Assembly: GCA_905182135.1 (NCBI GenBank) | Contig: CAJJAG010000002.1 | Location: 286,491 to 350,490 of the forward strand | From: an uncultured Acidimicrobiaceae bacterium | GTDB lineage: Bacteria; Actinomycetota; Acidimicrobiia; Acidimicrobiales; UBA10347 | DNA: 64,000 nt | Direction: 5' to 3' | Shown: piece after piece, positions 8,345 to 20,076 of the stretch | Layout: every line of letters begins with the position of its first letter | Numbering within the stretch: position 1 is the stretch's first letter | Notes under the pieces: model-generated | Told to the model about the DNA's origin: nothing | The model's database searches: none | The model's input: the letters and a program-made list of their open reading frames with translations, nothing else | Translations under genes and position numbers: made by a program

Positions 8345-10030
8345 CTATTCGAACTCAGGGCCACCAGCCTGGTCCGCACAGGATGTGTCCAGTGCCGCTG
8401 TCGGGTTTATCAGGAACGCCAGCCTTATGGCCATGGGGCACGCGGTAGCCATGCCATGGCCATGGTTCGACATCTCGACGTACACCGAGTTCGACAGCGA
8501 GTCAGCGACCTGCAGGGACCACGCCGGCGGCGTAATCGGATCGAACGCACCCGCAAACACGAGTGTGTGGATCGGGCTCACCAGCCGATGATTTTCTACC
8601 GCTGGCGCAGGGGTTACCTCAAAGATGTCACAATACGCCGCGATGCCATCGCTGCTCAACGCGCCGGCGACAGCAGTTCCGAACTGCTCCTCCAGCTCTG
8701 AGAGAAGATCATCGTCGATGGACTCGTCGTAAAACGGGAACTCCTCGCGACACCACGTCGTGTAATACAACCCGAGCGACAGGTCGAATTGGGTCGGTTC
8801 TCTTCGACTCACGAACGCTGCAACCATCTCTTCAAGCCCGCCGAAGCTCGCCCGAGAGACCTGGCGGGGCAAAGCCCCAAGCGAGCGCGTGCTGTAGAGC
8901 TGGGTGAATACAAGGTCGATGAGTTGTTCACCACCAACCCGAAAGGGCCACTGTTTCCCTGTGATCGGCATCGTTGCGATCACCGCCACAGGCTCCCTGT
9001 TCAGTTCAAGCACCAGTTCAGACAGGACGCTCATAAAGTCGCCATGATCCGATGAGCATCGAGCGTTATCGCATGCTTGGTCGAGGGCAGCGATCGCCCG
9101 CATGCCGTTCTCTGGGATGGCAGCGAAGAAGTCAACCTCGAACGGCACGACCGAGTCAAGTACCGCAGCTCGGACCCCGTCTGGATGGTCTCGCATGATC
9201 GTCAGACCTAACCGGGTGCCGTAGCTACTCCCCCATATCGACCACTCTTCGTAGCCGAACAACTGCCTCAACAGTTCGATGTCCACGGCAGCCGACCGAG
9301 TATTGAACAGGTTGAAATCGATTCCTTCAGCGGTGAGCCGTCGGCCACAGTCGGCGTAAGCAGCCTTCAGGAACACCTCGCCATCGGGTAAACGGACTGC
9401 TGGGTCATCGCTGTACTGACCTTCCCACAGCACATCGACCTCAGGGCATTTCAACGTTGGAGTCGAATACCCGGTGCCCCGTTGGTCAACGAAGAGGAGA
9501 TCGTGATCTGCCCCGACGAAATTATCGGCCTGAGTGACGCTGCCGACACCAGGGCCACCTTGCAGGAAGACCACGGGACCAACATTGTTTGGATCTCCGT
9601 TGTCGACCAGAGCGACCATGATCTCGACGGTCTCGCCAGGCTCGTGTGAATCCACATCTCGTGGCAGTGTCGCAATCGAGCACGCCACCCGGCCGGCACG
9701 AACGTCTTCGGGGCACTCGGTCTCGCTCAAAGAAGACATTAGCAATAGATCGGCAATCGTGACCGCCGGAGTCGGCTCTGGTAACGGCGATGGTAGGACG
9801 GTTGCTCTGGCTGCCGACGAGGTTGTTGTTGGCTCGGTTGCTCGGACCTCGTTTGGCGAAGGGTAAACGGTTGGCGGCGAGGCCGAGGGTTCTGACGCCA
9901 CAGAGGTGGCCATCAGTACAACCTCATTGCCAGCACGGGCGATTGGCGTAGACCTGCACCCGAGAGAAATCAGCGCGAATAGGACGACCAGCATCCCAGG
10001 ATGCCATCGCCTCCTTGGGCGCTCGGCCAT
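8345..10030 (-). CDS. exported alpha/beta-hydrolase peptidase (S33, TAP-like C-terminus)
   Basis: A 561-residue protein of the proline-iminopeptidase/tripeptidyl-peptidase group, which cleaves short peptides outside the cell. The N-terminus has RRR, a hydrophobic segment and a Cys in SLGCRS, an imperfect lipobox, so it is probably a lipoprotein. A Ser/Thr/Pro-rich linker follows (about residues 35-85). The hydrolase domain shows the oxyanion loop LQGGPGVG, DQRGTG, nucleophile elbow GSSYGTRLG, the acid residue in AFDPITPP and the catalytic His in NHGHG near the C-terminus. Its start is set by a TGATG overlap with the stop codon of the upstream MEMO-AMMECR1 gene at 10028-10032, so the two are translationally coupled; the frame extension to 10060 is rejected. 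Confidence 0.88.
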   Translation of the reverse strand: MAERPRRRWHPGMLVVLFALISLGCRSTPIARAGNEVVLMATSVASEPSASPPTVYPSPNEVRATEPTTTSSAARATVLPSPLPEPTPAVTIADLLLMSSLSETECPEDVRAGRVACSIATLPRDVDSHEPGETVEIMVALVDNGDPNNVGPVVFLQGGPGVGSVTQADNFVGADHDLLFVDQRGTGYSTPTLKCPEVDVLWEGQYSDDPAVRLPDGEVFLKAAYADCGRRLTAEGIDFNLFNTRSAAVDIELLRQLFGYEEWSIWGSSYGTRLGLTIMRDHPDGVRAAVLDSVVPFEVDFFAAIPENGMRAIAALDQACDNARCSSDHGDFMSVLSELVLELNREPVAVIATMPITGKQWPFRVGGEQLIDLVFTQLYSTRSLGALPRQVSRASFGGLEEMVAAFVSRREPTQFDLSLGLYYTTWCREEFPFYDESIDDDLLSELEEQFGTAVAGALSSDGIAAYCDIFEVTPAPAVENHRLVSPIHTLVFAGAFDPITPPAWSLQVADSLSNSVYVEMSNHGHGMATACPMAIRLAFLINPTAALDTSCADQAGGPEFE

Positions 10031-11388
10031 CAATAGTCGATGGTCTCGAACCGATACCACGCTGCGCTGCTAATGCCATCAGGAGTCGAGACGTGTGCCT
10101 TCTTTGCAACCATGCCTATGAATGCTTCATGGGTCTGCAGCCGAGACCACATGGCCGGTAGCTGGGCAGCACGGCCCGCTGGTGACGTAACCAATACGCC
10201 ATGGCGTCCAACTTCGAGCATCTGACTGAGTTCGTCCGGCGTCTGGGGGAAGATCCGTTCGATGGGTGAGACGATCGAAATCGTCATCTGTAGATCCGCG
10301 AGTTCGGCGGGTTGAATCGATGGAAGTCGCGGGTCAGCGCAAGCGGCTGCAGCATTACGCACAACGGAACCGGCCAGGGCCCGGTCCGCCTCGATCGTGC
10401 CGGCTGACCCTCGTGTCTGGCCGTTGTGTCGAAGCGTGACCACCGACGCGCGTCGCGCCGCTAGAGCCGGTGGAACGCGGCCCATGTTGCTGCCTTCGAC
10501 TCGGCCGCCGAGCACCGTCAACTCGACTGCAGCCCGGGCGAGCGCACGCAGATGCTCGGCGTCGGCCTCGGCGAGTGCCATGTCGGTCGACTCCCACGCG
10601 GCAAGCGCACCGACATTGAAGACTTCATCGCCACCATAGGGGTCTTCAATAGTGTCACTGGCCAGCTCGAGCAGACCCATGGACCGGCGTCCAACGATCG
10701 TCATCGCCGCGGCCAAGGACTTTGGAGCCGACATATTGGTGCGAGCGAGAGAGGCCAACTCACCTCGAAGTAGCGCGCTTCGTATTGCTTCTCCTTGTTC
10801 ACCCACCTCTTCGGGATCTGTCCCAGAGCCGAACGATGAACTAACCACCAGCAGAGTGTCGCGAGACCCCCACAGCCGTTCAAGGACATCAACGACTTCA
10901 GCCACCGAGGCTTCGCCGACCAGTATCGGAATAATTCGTACCGCTCCAAGTAGCCGTTGGATCGGCGGCAGGTGAACTTCGATCGAGGTGTCTTTTTCGA
11001 AGGGGCGGTCATTGGTGACCACACTCGGATGGCCATGCAGACTGTCGATGGCAACGCGATCCGTCAACAAGTCACCAAGTGGGGTGCGAAAAGCGATAGC
11101 ACGCGGGACGGCGATTCCTTGGATCTCACGGCCACCAATGCCGGGGCGGTAATCACTGATAATGATCACTCGTTTCACATGGTCCCGCTCGCTTTCAAGC
11201 ATGATCATGCCGTTTCCAGCGACATGGGGGGCCGCAGCAAGACCATGGTCGGGAACGATCAGCAGCTTCGGGCTGGTGAACTCGCTATGTGCGCTGTTGA
11301 TTGACGCATCTATCTCGGTACGCAGCTCTTGGGAGTCTGCGGCATACAGGCTTCCGGCTGCAACGGGTTCTCGGACACCTGTCGCCAT
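10030..11388 (-). CDS. MEMO-AMMECR1 fusion (AmmeMemoRadiSam proteins B and A), active site degenerate
   Basis: A protein of about 452 residues joining a MEMO-like domain (about residues 1-270) and an AMMECR1-like domain (about 280-452). MEMO family landmarks are recognisable but altered: VREPVAAGSLY start, PDHGLA where PHAGY is usual, SDYRPG for GPSH, KDTSIEVHLPPIQ for the EHS-type motif and SSSFGSG for SSDFSHYG. In the AMMECR1 half the invariant RGCIG reads RGSAG, while ISIVSPIERIF and the KKAHVS end are kept. Metal-binding His and the conserved Cys therefore seem lost. No radical-SAM third partner is in the window. Start ATG 11388 fits family similarity; the frame is open to 11469. Biochemical function of the family is unsettled. 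Confidence 0.75.
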   Translation of the reverse strand: MATGVREPVAAGSLYAADSQELRTEIDASINSAHSEFTSPKLLIVPDHGLAAAPHVAGNGMIMLESERDHVKRVIIISDYRPGIGGREIQGIAVPRAIAFRTPLGDLLTDRVAIDSLHGHPSVVTNDRPFEKDTSIEVHLPPIQRLLGAVRIIPILVGEASVAEVVDVLERLWGSRDTLLVVSSSFGSGTDPEEVGEQGEAIRSALLRGELASLARTNMSAPKSLAAAMTIVGRRSMGLLELASDTIEDPYGGDEVFNVGALAAWESTDMALAEADAEHLRALARAAVELTVLGGRVEGSNMGRVPPALAARRASVVTLRHNGQTRGSAGTIEADRALAGSVVRNAAAACADPRLPSIQPAELADLQMTISIVSPIERIFPQTPDELSQMLEVGRHGVLVTSPAGRAAQLPAMWSRLQTHEAFIGMVAKKAHVSTPDGISSAAWYRFETIDY

Positions 11389-11475
11389 GGCAGCAGCGTA
11401 GGGGCGCTGCACCCTATGCATGCCGTATGGGCAGCCAAACCTGTATTTGCGCACCAGACGCGACAGCATGGCACC

Positions 11476-11772
11476 ATGAGTACTGCTGAGCGCGCAATGT
11501 GGTTCGACGTGTCGAAATGTCGCGTCGAGACAGGTAGCGTCGCTGACTCATCCTCGTGAAAGACCGGTGAGAACGATGGCTTCACCATGGATTTTCCCAA
11601 GCCCGAAGATGACCTGTCCAACATCAGCATCACCTGAGGCCACTCACCAGCTTGATGGACATGCTTGGTTAAGGACACTCCCACGTTGGGTCAGAGTTTC
11701 CTGGCCGGTTCGGTATCGGTCATCATCGACGACGCTGTCATCGACGACTTATCGCTAGCTCTCAGCCGAAGA
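11476..11772 (+). pseudogene. possible decayed ORF with three in-frame TGA codons
   Basis: From ATG 11476 one frame reads 27 protein-like residues (MSTAERAMWFDVSKCRVETG and so on), then TGA, then MDFPKPEDDLSNISIT, two more TGA codons, and finally DTPTLGQSFLAGSVSVIIDD up to the stop codon of the convergent aldo/keto reductase gene. The acidic, well-formed segments in one frame suggest a small gene broken by nonsense mutations. I recognise no family, and chance is not excluded. Together with the bases before it, this is all that the interval 11389-11761 contains. Confidence 0.25.
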
Positions 11773-12721
11773 TCGCTGAAATGCGGTTCATGACCTCGGG
11801 GGTCATGCTGGGGATAAGGTCTGCTGCTTCCATGTTGTGATGAACCTGTTCCACACGGCTAGCGCCGGTAATAACCGTGGAAACGCGTGGATTCGCTGCA
11901 CACCATGCAATGGACAATTGCGCCAACGATGCACCTAGCTCATCGGCGACAAGGCCGAGTTCACGGACCTTGGCCAACGCCTGCTCATCAGTAAGTCGAT
12001 CTCGCAACCAGCTGTAATCGGAGAGCGAACCACGGCTTCCCTCGGGAATGCCATCGCTGTACTTGCCGGTCAGTAGACCTGACGCAAGTGGGCTCCATGT
12101 GGTTAAGCCCATGCCGTGGGTGTCATAGATGTCGGCGTAGTCAGTCTCAACCTTGTGACGTTCGAACAAGTTGTATTGCGGTTGCTCCATAACAGGCGCA
12201 CGCAGGTTGAGTCGTGCCGCAACATCGCAGGCTTCCGTGTACTCGGCGCCGGTCCACTCGGACGTACCCCAGTAGTGCGCCTTGCCCTGAGCGATTATGT
12301 CGCTCATTGCCCAGACGACCTCTTCCATTGGCGTCTCCGGGTCAGAACGGTGACAGAACAGGAGATCCACATGGTCAAGACCAAGACGTTCGAGTGAACT
12401 GTCGATGCCTTCGAGCAGGTACTTGCGGTTCAACGTGTTCTTGGTATTGGGGCCATCAGTGATGCCCCAGTAAAGCTTTGTCGAGATGGTGTAGGTCTTG
12501 CGATCAAGGCCCATGCGACGAAGGACTTCGCCCATAATGACTTCGGATTGGCCCCCGGCGTATGCCTCGGCATTGTCAAAGAAGGTGACACCACCGTCCC
12601 ACGCGGCCTGCATGCTTTCGGTGGCTTTGTCGATATCAAGCTGATCACCAAAGGTGACCCAGCTACCAAATGACAGCACGCTGACCTTGATGCCAGATTT
12701 TCCGAGTCGTCTATGTTCCAT
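11762..12721 (-). CDS. aldo/keto reductase, Kv-beta/YghZ-type
   Basis: A 319-residue NADPH-dependent aldo/keto reductase of the potassium-channel beta-subunit-like group. It starts [14 protein letters not shown], as usual in this group, and the catalytic tetrad is visible: Asp in FFDNAEAYA, Tyr in the same motif, Lys in STKLYWG and His in CHRSDPETP. The NADPH-binding end [10 protein letters not shown] is present. The physiological substrate cannot be told; such enzymes reduce small aldehydes, and some act on L-glyceraldehyde 3-phosphate. Monocistronic; divergent from the metallophosphoesterase gene. Confidence 0.92.
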   Translation of the reverse strand: MEHRRLGKSGIKVSVLSFGSWVTFGDQLDIDKATESMQAAWDGGVTFFDNAEAYAGGQSEVIMGEVLRRMGLDRKTYTISTKLYWGITDGPNTKNTLNRKYLLEGIDSSLERLGLDHVDLLFCHRSDPETPMEEVVWAMSDIIAQGKAHYWGTSEWTGAEYTEACDVAARLNLRAPVMEQPQYNLFERHKVETDYADIYDTHGMGLTTWSPLASGLLTGKYSDGIPEGSRGSLSDYSWLRDRLTDEQALAKVRELGLVADELGASLAQLSIAWCAANPRVSTVITGASRVEQVHHNMEAADLIPSMTPEVMNRISAIFG

Positions 12722-12876
12722 CTCAGTAGTAGAGCGGCACTTCGAAGTGAAGCCACCTCGCGGTTACCGATTTTCCCAGACCCAGAGACGCAGGTGACTT
12801 GTCGCCGCAAGGATTGCCAACCTCCCAGAGTTCGACGCGCCTAGGTCACAGCTCATAGCTGGCACACTGGCCAGTC

Positions 12877-13980
12877 ATGGGTCTGAGCCGCATCCTTCTG
12901 TTTCTCGCGGTTAGCGCTGCGGTAGCGACTTTGGCGGCTAACTACTTTCGCCCACCCTCATCTATCCGAGAAATCGAGAAGGCGTTCGTAGTCGGCATGG
13001 TCGCGCTTGGTGGCGGGACGGTGGCCGTCAGCCAAATTCACCCGCTTGGCCTGTTCGGCTACCTCCATCTGCTTTACCTACTGGTTGTTGTCAGTGTCCC
13101 TGTCATATTCGGCGGCTGGTATGTTGCCACCTTCTTCAGGCGGCGACGGACGCGACTACTCCGATTGAGCGGTGGTCTCGCTCTCGTGATTGCGTTGCTC
13201 GGCGTCTGGGGCACACACATTGAACCGAACTGGCTCGCCGTTGACATCGTCACCGTCTCTGCCCCGGTCAAACAGGCGGTTCGTATCGGCGTCCTTTCTG
13301 ATCTTCAGACTCCGAACGTCGGGAAGCACGAATGGAACGCCGTCGAAGCACTGATCGAGGCGCAACCCGACATTGTTCTTGTCTCTGGTGACTTCTTCCA
13401 GGGAGAGCCCGATCAGATTCAGGCAGAGGTCCCCGCCTTCATCGAACTGCTAACTGCACTCGTCAAAGCTGTCGGTGCCGTCGCAGTCGTATCGGGTGAT
13501 AGTGACCGCCCAGCAGAACTCATCCTCATCGCCGACGCCGCAGGAGCGTTGTATGTCGATAACCAAATCGTGAATCTAACCATCAACAACCAGCCCATCC
13601 GACTCGCTGGCGTTACCACCTTCGCAACGAACAGTCGCCTCGATACCCTCGCCGAACTCAGCCAGCCAAGCGATGCCCTAACCATCGTGCTTTCACACCG
13701 TCCTGACGTCGTATTTGAACTTCCACCTGGCAGCGACGTCAACCTGATTGTCAGCGGGCACACCCACGGCGGACAATTATCGTTGCCGTTCATTGGCCCC
13801 ATAGTCACGTTTAGCGACATACCCAGGGATCTAGCTGCCGGCGGCATTGGTTTGGTCGAGAACTACCCGGTATACGTCTCAACCGGTGTGGGCCTAGAAC
13901 GTAGCGACGCACCTCAGGTCCGCTTCGGGGTGCGACCCAGTATCGGCATCATCGATGTAACCCCTAAATCCGTCGGCTGA
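12877..13980 (+). CDS. membrane-anchored metallophosphoesterase with altered metal ligands
   Basis: A 367-residue protein with about four N-terminal membrane spans (residues 4-20, 38-55, 65-88, 100-115) and a calcineurin-like phosphoesterase domain (about 135-360) of the YkuE/YaeI type. Motifs in order are SDLQTPN, SGDFFQG, SGDSDRP, SHRPD and SGHTHGGQ. In the usual enzymes the first is SDxH and the third is GNHD; here Gln and GDSD replace them, so one metal ligand and the catalytic Asn-His pair differ. Related enzymes act on UDP-diacylglucosamine, phospholipid head groups or nucleotides; which of these applies is unknown. The start ATG 12877 precedes the first span directly. Confidence 0.8.
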   Translation: MGLSRILLFLAVSAAVATLAANYFRPPSSIREIEKAFVVGMVALGGGTVAVSQIHPLGLFGYLHLLYLLVVVSVPVIFGGWYVATFFRRRRTRLLRLSGGLALVIALLGVWGTHIEPNWLAVDIVTVSAPVKQAVRIGVLSDLQTPNVGKHEWNAVEALIEAQPDIVLVSGDFFQGEPDQIQAEVPAFIELLTALVKAVGAVAVVSGDSDRPAELILIADAAGALYVDNQIVNLTINNQPIRLAGVTTFATNSRLDTLAELSQPSDALTIVLSHRPDVVFELPPGSDVNLIVSGHTHGGQLSLPFIGPIVTFSDIPRDLAAGGIGLVENYPVYVSTGVGLERSDAPQVRFGVRPSIGIIDVTPKSVG

Positions 13981-14531
13981 CGTCTCGTGCCATCGCAAGA
14001 AGGGCAACCTCCGCTCCGAGCGAAGCCGAACACTCGTTGACGCAGACGCCAGGTGCTTCACCGACCTCACCCTTTACACGCCAAGGCTGTGCGCCTCACA
14101 CGGCGAACCAGGCACGCTGCTAGCGCCCAGGATCAGGGGCCTCTCTGCGCACGTCTCGCTGGTCTGCAGCGCCAACGCACATGGAGATCCTCACCCGATA
14201 CGCAAGCGCCATCGGGTGCACTCAGAAAAGCCAACGCCATCAGGCATGGCGATACCACACACGCACATGCGATATCCGGCCTAATACAGCCTCCTGGGGG
14301 TCATCAGAGCGCACGTGAGCGACCACAGCGAGGCCACACGTCCCGGCGAAGACCGAAGCCCCATCGAGATGAGCGAACAACTCCACAGGCCTCTTACCCG
14401 GGCTCAAAACGCACATGGATCCGTGGCTTCAGCCCGGATCCATGCAATTTTGATCAGTACAACTCATCGAATTCTTACCTCACAAAGGGAAGCAAGAATT
14501 CGGGTTGCGAGCTACGACCCGAACCGGGTGT
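13981..14531. other. intergenic region between metallophosphoesterase gene and atpC
   Basis: It has no convincing gene; the open frames here lack codon bias and family similarity. It contains the hairpin at 14414-14444 that probably ends the atp operon. Confidence 0.6.
14414..14444 (-). terminator. hairpin downstream of atpC
   Basis: It has perfect 10-bp arms CATGGATCCG and CGGATCCATG separated by 11 bases, about 90 bases past the atpC stop. On the minus strand it is followed by TGCGTTTTGA, and on the plus strand by CAATTTTGA. This is consistent with a terminator of the atp operon or an RNA-stabilising 3' hairpin. Confidence 0.55.
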
Positions 14532-14933
14532 TTACGCAGATGCCTTCTTTGACACTTCGATGCGGACCTGAGCTCGGCGAAGCGCAGCCGCAGCGTCGGC
14601 ATCTTCCTTGTCCGCAGCAAGAGCCTCTTCGGCATTGCGTTGGGCAATCTCTGCACGATCGGGGTCAATGTCCGCCGCAGCTTCGGCGACATCACTCAGA
14701 ATCGTGCAATGGTTGTTAGCAACTTCGACAAAGCCACGATGCACCGCAAATGAGTGCACCGTCGATCCGTCGGCATCGTAGATACGAGCTTCAGCGACCT
14801 GCAATACGCCCACGAACGGGACGTGACCAGGCATGAAGCCGATCTCGCCGTCGCTTGTACGCACGATGATCTCTTTGGCCTCGGCCGTAAAGATGATGCG
14901 TTCAGGCGAGACGAACTCGACGTGGATCGGCAC
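14532..14933 (-). CDS. atpC: F1Fo ATP synthase epsilon subunit
   Basis: The epsilon subunit of the F1 central stalk couples rotation and can inhibit ATP hydrolysis. The 133-residue product has the N-terminal beta-sandwich (VEFVSPERIIF, DGEIGFMPGHVP) and a C-terminal Ala/Glu-rich helical hairpin ending RRAQVRIEVSKKA. Start GTG 14933 has AGGGG upstream and lies 12 bases after the atpD stop. It is the last gene of the operon. Confidence 0.95.
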   Translation of the reverse strand: MPIHVEFVSPERIIFTAEAKEIIVRTSDGEIGFMPGHVPFVGVLQVAEARIYDADGSTVHSFAVHRGFVEVANNHCTILSDVAEAAADIDPDRAEIAQRNAEEALAADKEDADAAAALRRAQVRIEVSKKASA

Positions 14934-14945
14934 AGCAGACCCCTA

Positions 14946-17373
<2,428 letters not shown>

Positions 17374-17376
17374 GGC

Positions 17377-19002
17377 TCAGCCCTCCTGAGGTCGAGCGAT
17401 GTCGGTCTCGGGAAGAGTGACATCGCTGTCGACCATGCCGGTCGACGCAGCTGATTGGGCCTCGGCATCGGGCGCATCGCCACCGACAGGTGAGCTTGAT
17501 TCGAACTGCGCAAGGAATGCGCCGATGATCGAGTCAAGTTCGTCGGTATCGACCTTGCCAGAGCTCTTGATCCCGTCGTACAGCGCACTATGGCGGCCGC
17601 CAACGTATTCAAGCAGTTCCTTTTCGAACCGGCCGACATCGACGACAGGCACCGAGTCGAGAAAGCCGTTGGTACCGGCGTAGATCGATACGACCTGCTG
17701 CTCAACTGGCATAGGGGAGTTAATGCCCTGCTTGAGAAGCTCGGTCAACCGGTAGCCACGGTCGAGCTGTGACTGTGACACCGGGTCGAGGTCAGAACCG
17801 AAGGAGGCGAAGGCCTCGAGCTCACGGAACTGCTGCAAGTCAGACTTGAGCGTGCCCACGGCGGTCTTCATGGCCTTGATCTGTGCGGCAGAACCCACCC
17901 GAGACACCGATACGCCTACGTCGACTGCTGGGCGAAGGCCCGACTTGAACATGTCGTCCTGCAAAAAGATTTGGCCATCGGTGATCGAAATCACGTTGGT
18001 CGGAATGAACGCCGAAACGTCGCCGGCCTTCGTCTCGATGACAGGAAGAGCGGTAAGTGAACCTGCACCCAGCTCGTCGCTGAGCTTGGCAGCACGTTCT
18101 AGCAAACGGCTGTGCAAGTAGAAGACGTCGCCGGGGTATGCCTCGCGGCCCGGTGGGCGGCGCAGCAACAATGACATCTGGCGGTATGCCTCGGCCTGCT
18201 TCGACAGATCGTCGTAAACAACAAGGGCGTGATCGCCATCATCCATCCACTGCTGACCAATCGCCGAACCAGCGAACGGCGCCAAGTACTTAAACGGTGC
18301 AGGGTCAGATGCTGGAGCGACAACGACCACGGTGTACTCCATGGCGCCGACCTCTTCGAGCACGGCTACGTTCTGGGCAACCGTCGAGGCTTTCTGGCCA
18401 ATCGCAACGTAGATGCACTTCACACCTAGGCCACGCTGGTTAATGATTGTATCAAGAGCGATCGTCGTCTTGCCCGTCTTGCGGTCTCCAATGATCAGCT
18501 CTCGCTGACCACGGCCGATCGGGATGAGTGCATCGATTGCCTTAATGCCAGTCTGCATTGGCTCGTGCACCGGCTTGCGACCCATGATGCCTGGCGCCTG
18601 GACTTCCATCTGCCGGGTCAGAGCACCCACGAGTGGGCCCTTACCGTCGATTGGCGTACCCAGTGCGTTGACCACACGGCCAAGCAAGGCGTCGCCGACA
18701 GGCATGGACAAGATCTCGCCGGTTGAGCGAACGGTCTGGCCTTCCTGAATCTCGTCGACCTCGCCGAGCACAACGGCACCAATGCTGGATTCGTCAAGGT
18801 TCAGTGCAAGACCGATTGAGCCGTTCTCGAACTCGAGCATCTCGTTGACCGCCGCGTTGGGCAGACCTGAGACACGGGCAATACCGTCGCCAACCTCAAT
18901 GATATGGCCGACTTGGCTGGCTTCGAGCGATGGCTCGAACCCTTCGAGATTTTTGGTTAGCGCCGCAGTAATGGCGCTGGTGTCGATCGTGAGATCAGAC
19001 AT
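17377..19002 (-). CDS. atpA: F1Fo ATP synthase alpha subunit
   Basis: The non-catalytic nucleotide-binding F1 subunit, 541 residues. Walker A is GDRKTGKT (about residue 170), followed by the alpha signature region with [17 protein letters not shown], which includes the Arg finger. The C-terminus extends about 30 residues beyond the core ([15 protein letters not shown] and on), an acidic tail like the extensions of mycobacterial AtpA that affect ATP hydrolysis (family knowledge; the effect here is inference). GAGGAG precedes ATG 19002 at six bases. The stop is followed closely by the atpG start. Confidence 0.97.
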   Translation of the reverse strand: MSDLTIDTSAITAALTKNLEGFEPSLEASQVGHIIEVGDGIARVSGLPNAAVNEMLEFENGSIGLALNLDESSIGAVVLGEVDEIQEGQTVRSTGEILSMPVGDALLGRVVNALGTPIDGKGPLVGALTRQMEVQAPGIMGRKPVHEPMQTGIKAIDALIPIGRGQRELIIGDRKTGKTTIALDTIINQRGLGVKCIYVAIGQKASTVAQNVAVLEEVGAMEYTVVVVAPASDPAPFKYLAPFAGSAIGQQWMDDGDHALVVYDDLSKQAEAYRQMSLLLRRPPGREAYPGDVFYLHSRLLERAAKLSDELGAGSLTALPVIETKAGDVSAFIPTNVISITDGQIFLQDDMFKSGLRPAVDVGVSVSRVGSAAQIKAMKTAVGTLKSDLQQFRELEAFASFGSDLDPVSQSQLDRGYRLTELLKQGINSPMPVEQQVVSIYAGTNGFLDSVPVVDVGRFEKELLEYVGGRHSALYDGIKSSGKVDTDELDSIIGAFLAQFESSSPVGGDAPDAEAQSAASTGMVDSDVTLPETDIARPQEG

Positions 19003-19017
19003 AGTTCTCCTCGGGGG

Positions 19018-19542
19018 CTAGAGCGACTCGCGCAGGCGGTTCAAACGCGTGCGCACGCTTCCATCGATAACGGTGTCGCCGACGGTGGTGATCAAGCCAC
19101 CAACGACTGACGGATCCTGAATTACTTTGACATCGACCTCGGTGCCAAGCTTGGCTGCAAGTGCAGCTGCTAGGCGGCTCTGTTGGTCGTTGGACAGGGG
19201 CACAGCCGAACGTACGGTCGCGACCTGTTTGCCCGCTGAGGTAGCGGCTCGTTCAGCGAGAGCTGAAGCGATCTTGCCAAGGTCAGCGCCGCGGCCAGCG
19301 CCAACAACCATTGACACAAGGCCCTTGGTTGCAGCTCGTGCCTTGCCGTCGAGCAAATCATCCATGATCTGGATTTTGCGCTCAGCGGACATATGGGAAT
19401 CGCTGATAGCTGCACGCAGGTCGTCGTTGGTATCGACGGCGCGGCCAACAGTGAAAAGCTCGTCGCTGATTCCGTTTACATCGCCTTCGGCCTGGGCGAT
19501 TGCCAACATCGCGTCGGCGTAACCATGGATGTGATCACTCAT
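19018..19542 (-). CDS. atpH: F1Fo ATP synthase delta subunit
   Basis: The peripheral-stalk connector on top of F1, 174 residues with normal length and an N-terminal six-helix domain beginning HIHGYADAMLAIAQAEG. The C-terminal part contains DPSVVGGLITTVGDTVIDGS, a hallmark of OSCP/delta. It is a separate protein here, unlike the b-delta fusion of mycobacteria. Its start overlaps the end of the upstream b gene by four bases, implying translational coupling. Confidence 0.93.
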   Translation of the reverse strand: MSDHIHGYADAMLAIAQAEGDVNGISDELFTVGRAVDTNDDLRAAISDSHMSAERKIQIMDDLLDGKARAATKGLVSMVVGAGRGADLGKIASALAERAATSAGKQVATVRSAVPLSNDQQSRLAAALAAKLGTEVDVKVIQDPSVVGGLITTVGDTVIDGSVRTRLNRLRESL

Positions 19543-20075
19543 AGCGAAACCCCCAAGCGAATGATGTAGTCGTCAATTAGCGCACTCTGGCTCGCATCAT
19601 CAAGGCTTGCATGCACAACCTGTTCGGCGGCACCAATGGCTTGCGCTGCGACCTCGGCCTGGATATCTGCGCCGACCTGAACTTTCATCGACTCGACGTC
19701 AATCTGGGCCTTTGCCCACATCTCGTCGACCAATTGTTGGGTTCGATTAGCAGAGTCGACTCGCAGCTGCTGCGCAGTTTGCTGAGCGTCAGACACAATC
19801 TTGTCAGACTCGGCGTTCGCATCGCCCAGTTTGGCAGTCGCATCCGCAATCTTGATTCGTGAATCGGTGAAAGCCTGCTCGGCGGCGGTCGTGTCGGCAA
19901 CTGCTGCTGCTTGACCCTTGTTGAGCGCTTCCTTGATCACCGGCGACAGTTTCCATATCAGCAGGCCGAAGACGATAAGAAACGCAAGCGAACCCCACCA
20001 GAACTCCTTGATGTCACCTGGCAGGAACTTGCCGTTGGGCGCTTCGCTGGCTAGGACGGTTAGTGATGCCAACAC
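19539..20075 (-). CDS. atpF: F1Fo ATP synthase b subunit (second b-type gene)
   Basis: A peripheral-stalk subunit of about 178 residues: a single N-terminal span (FWWGSLAFLIVFGLLIWKL), then a long charged, Ala/Gln-rich helix for dimerisation (residues 45-150). The frame begins at GTG 20087, inside the upstream gene, but GGGAG five bases before GTG 20075 and its position one base after the preceding TGA favour 20075. It follows another b-type gene, so the stalk is probably a b/b' heterodimer. Confidence 0.88.
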   Translation of the reverse strand: MLASLTVLASEAPNGKFLPGDIKEFWWGSLAFLIVFGLLIWKLSPVIKEALNKGQAAAVADTTAAEQAFTDSRIKIADATAKLGDANAESDKIVSDAQQTAQQLRVDSANRTQQLVDEMWAKAQIDVESMKVQVGADIQAEVAAQAIGAAEQVVHASLDDASQSALIDDYIIRLGVSL

Positions 20076-20076
20076 G

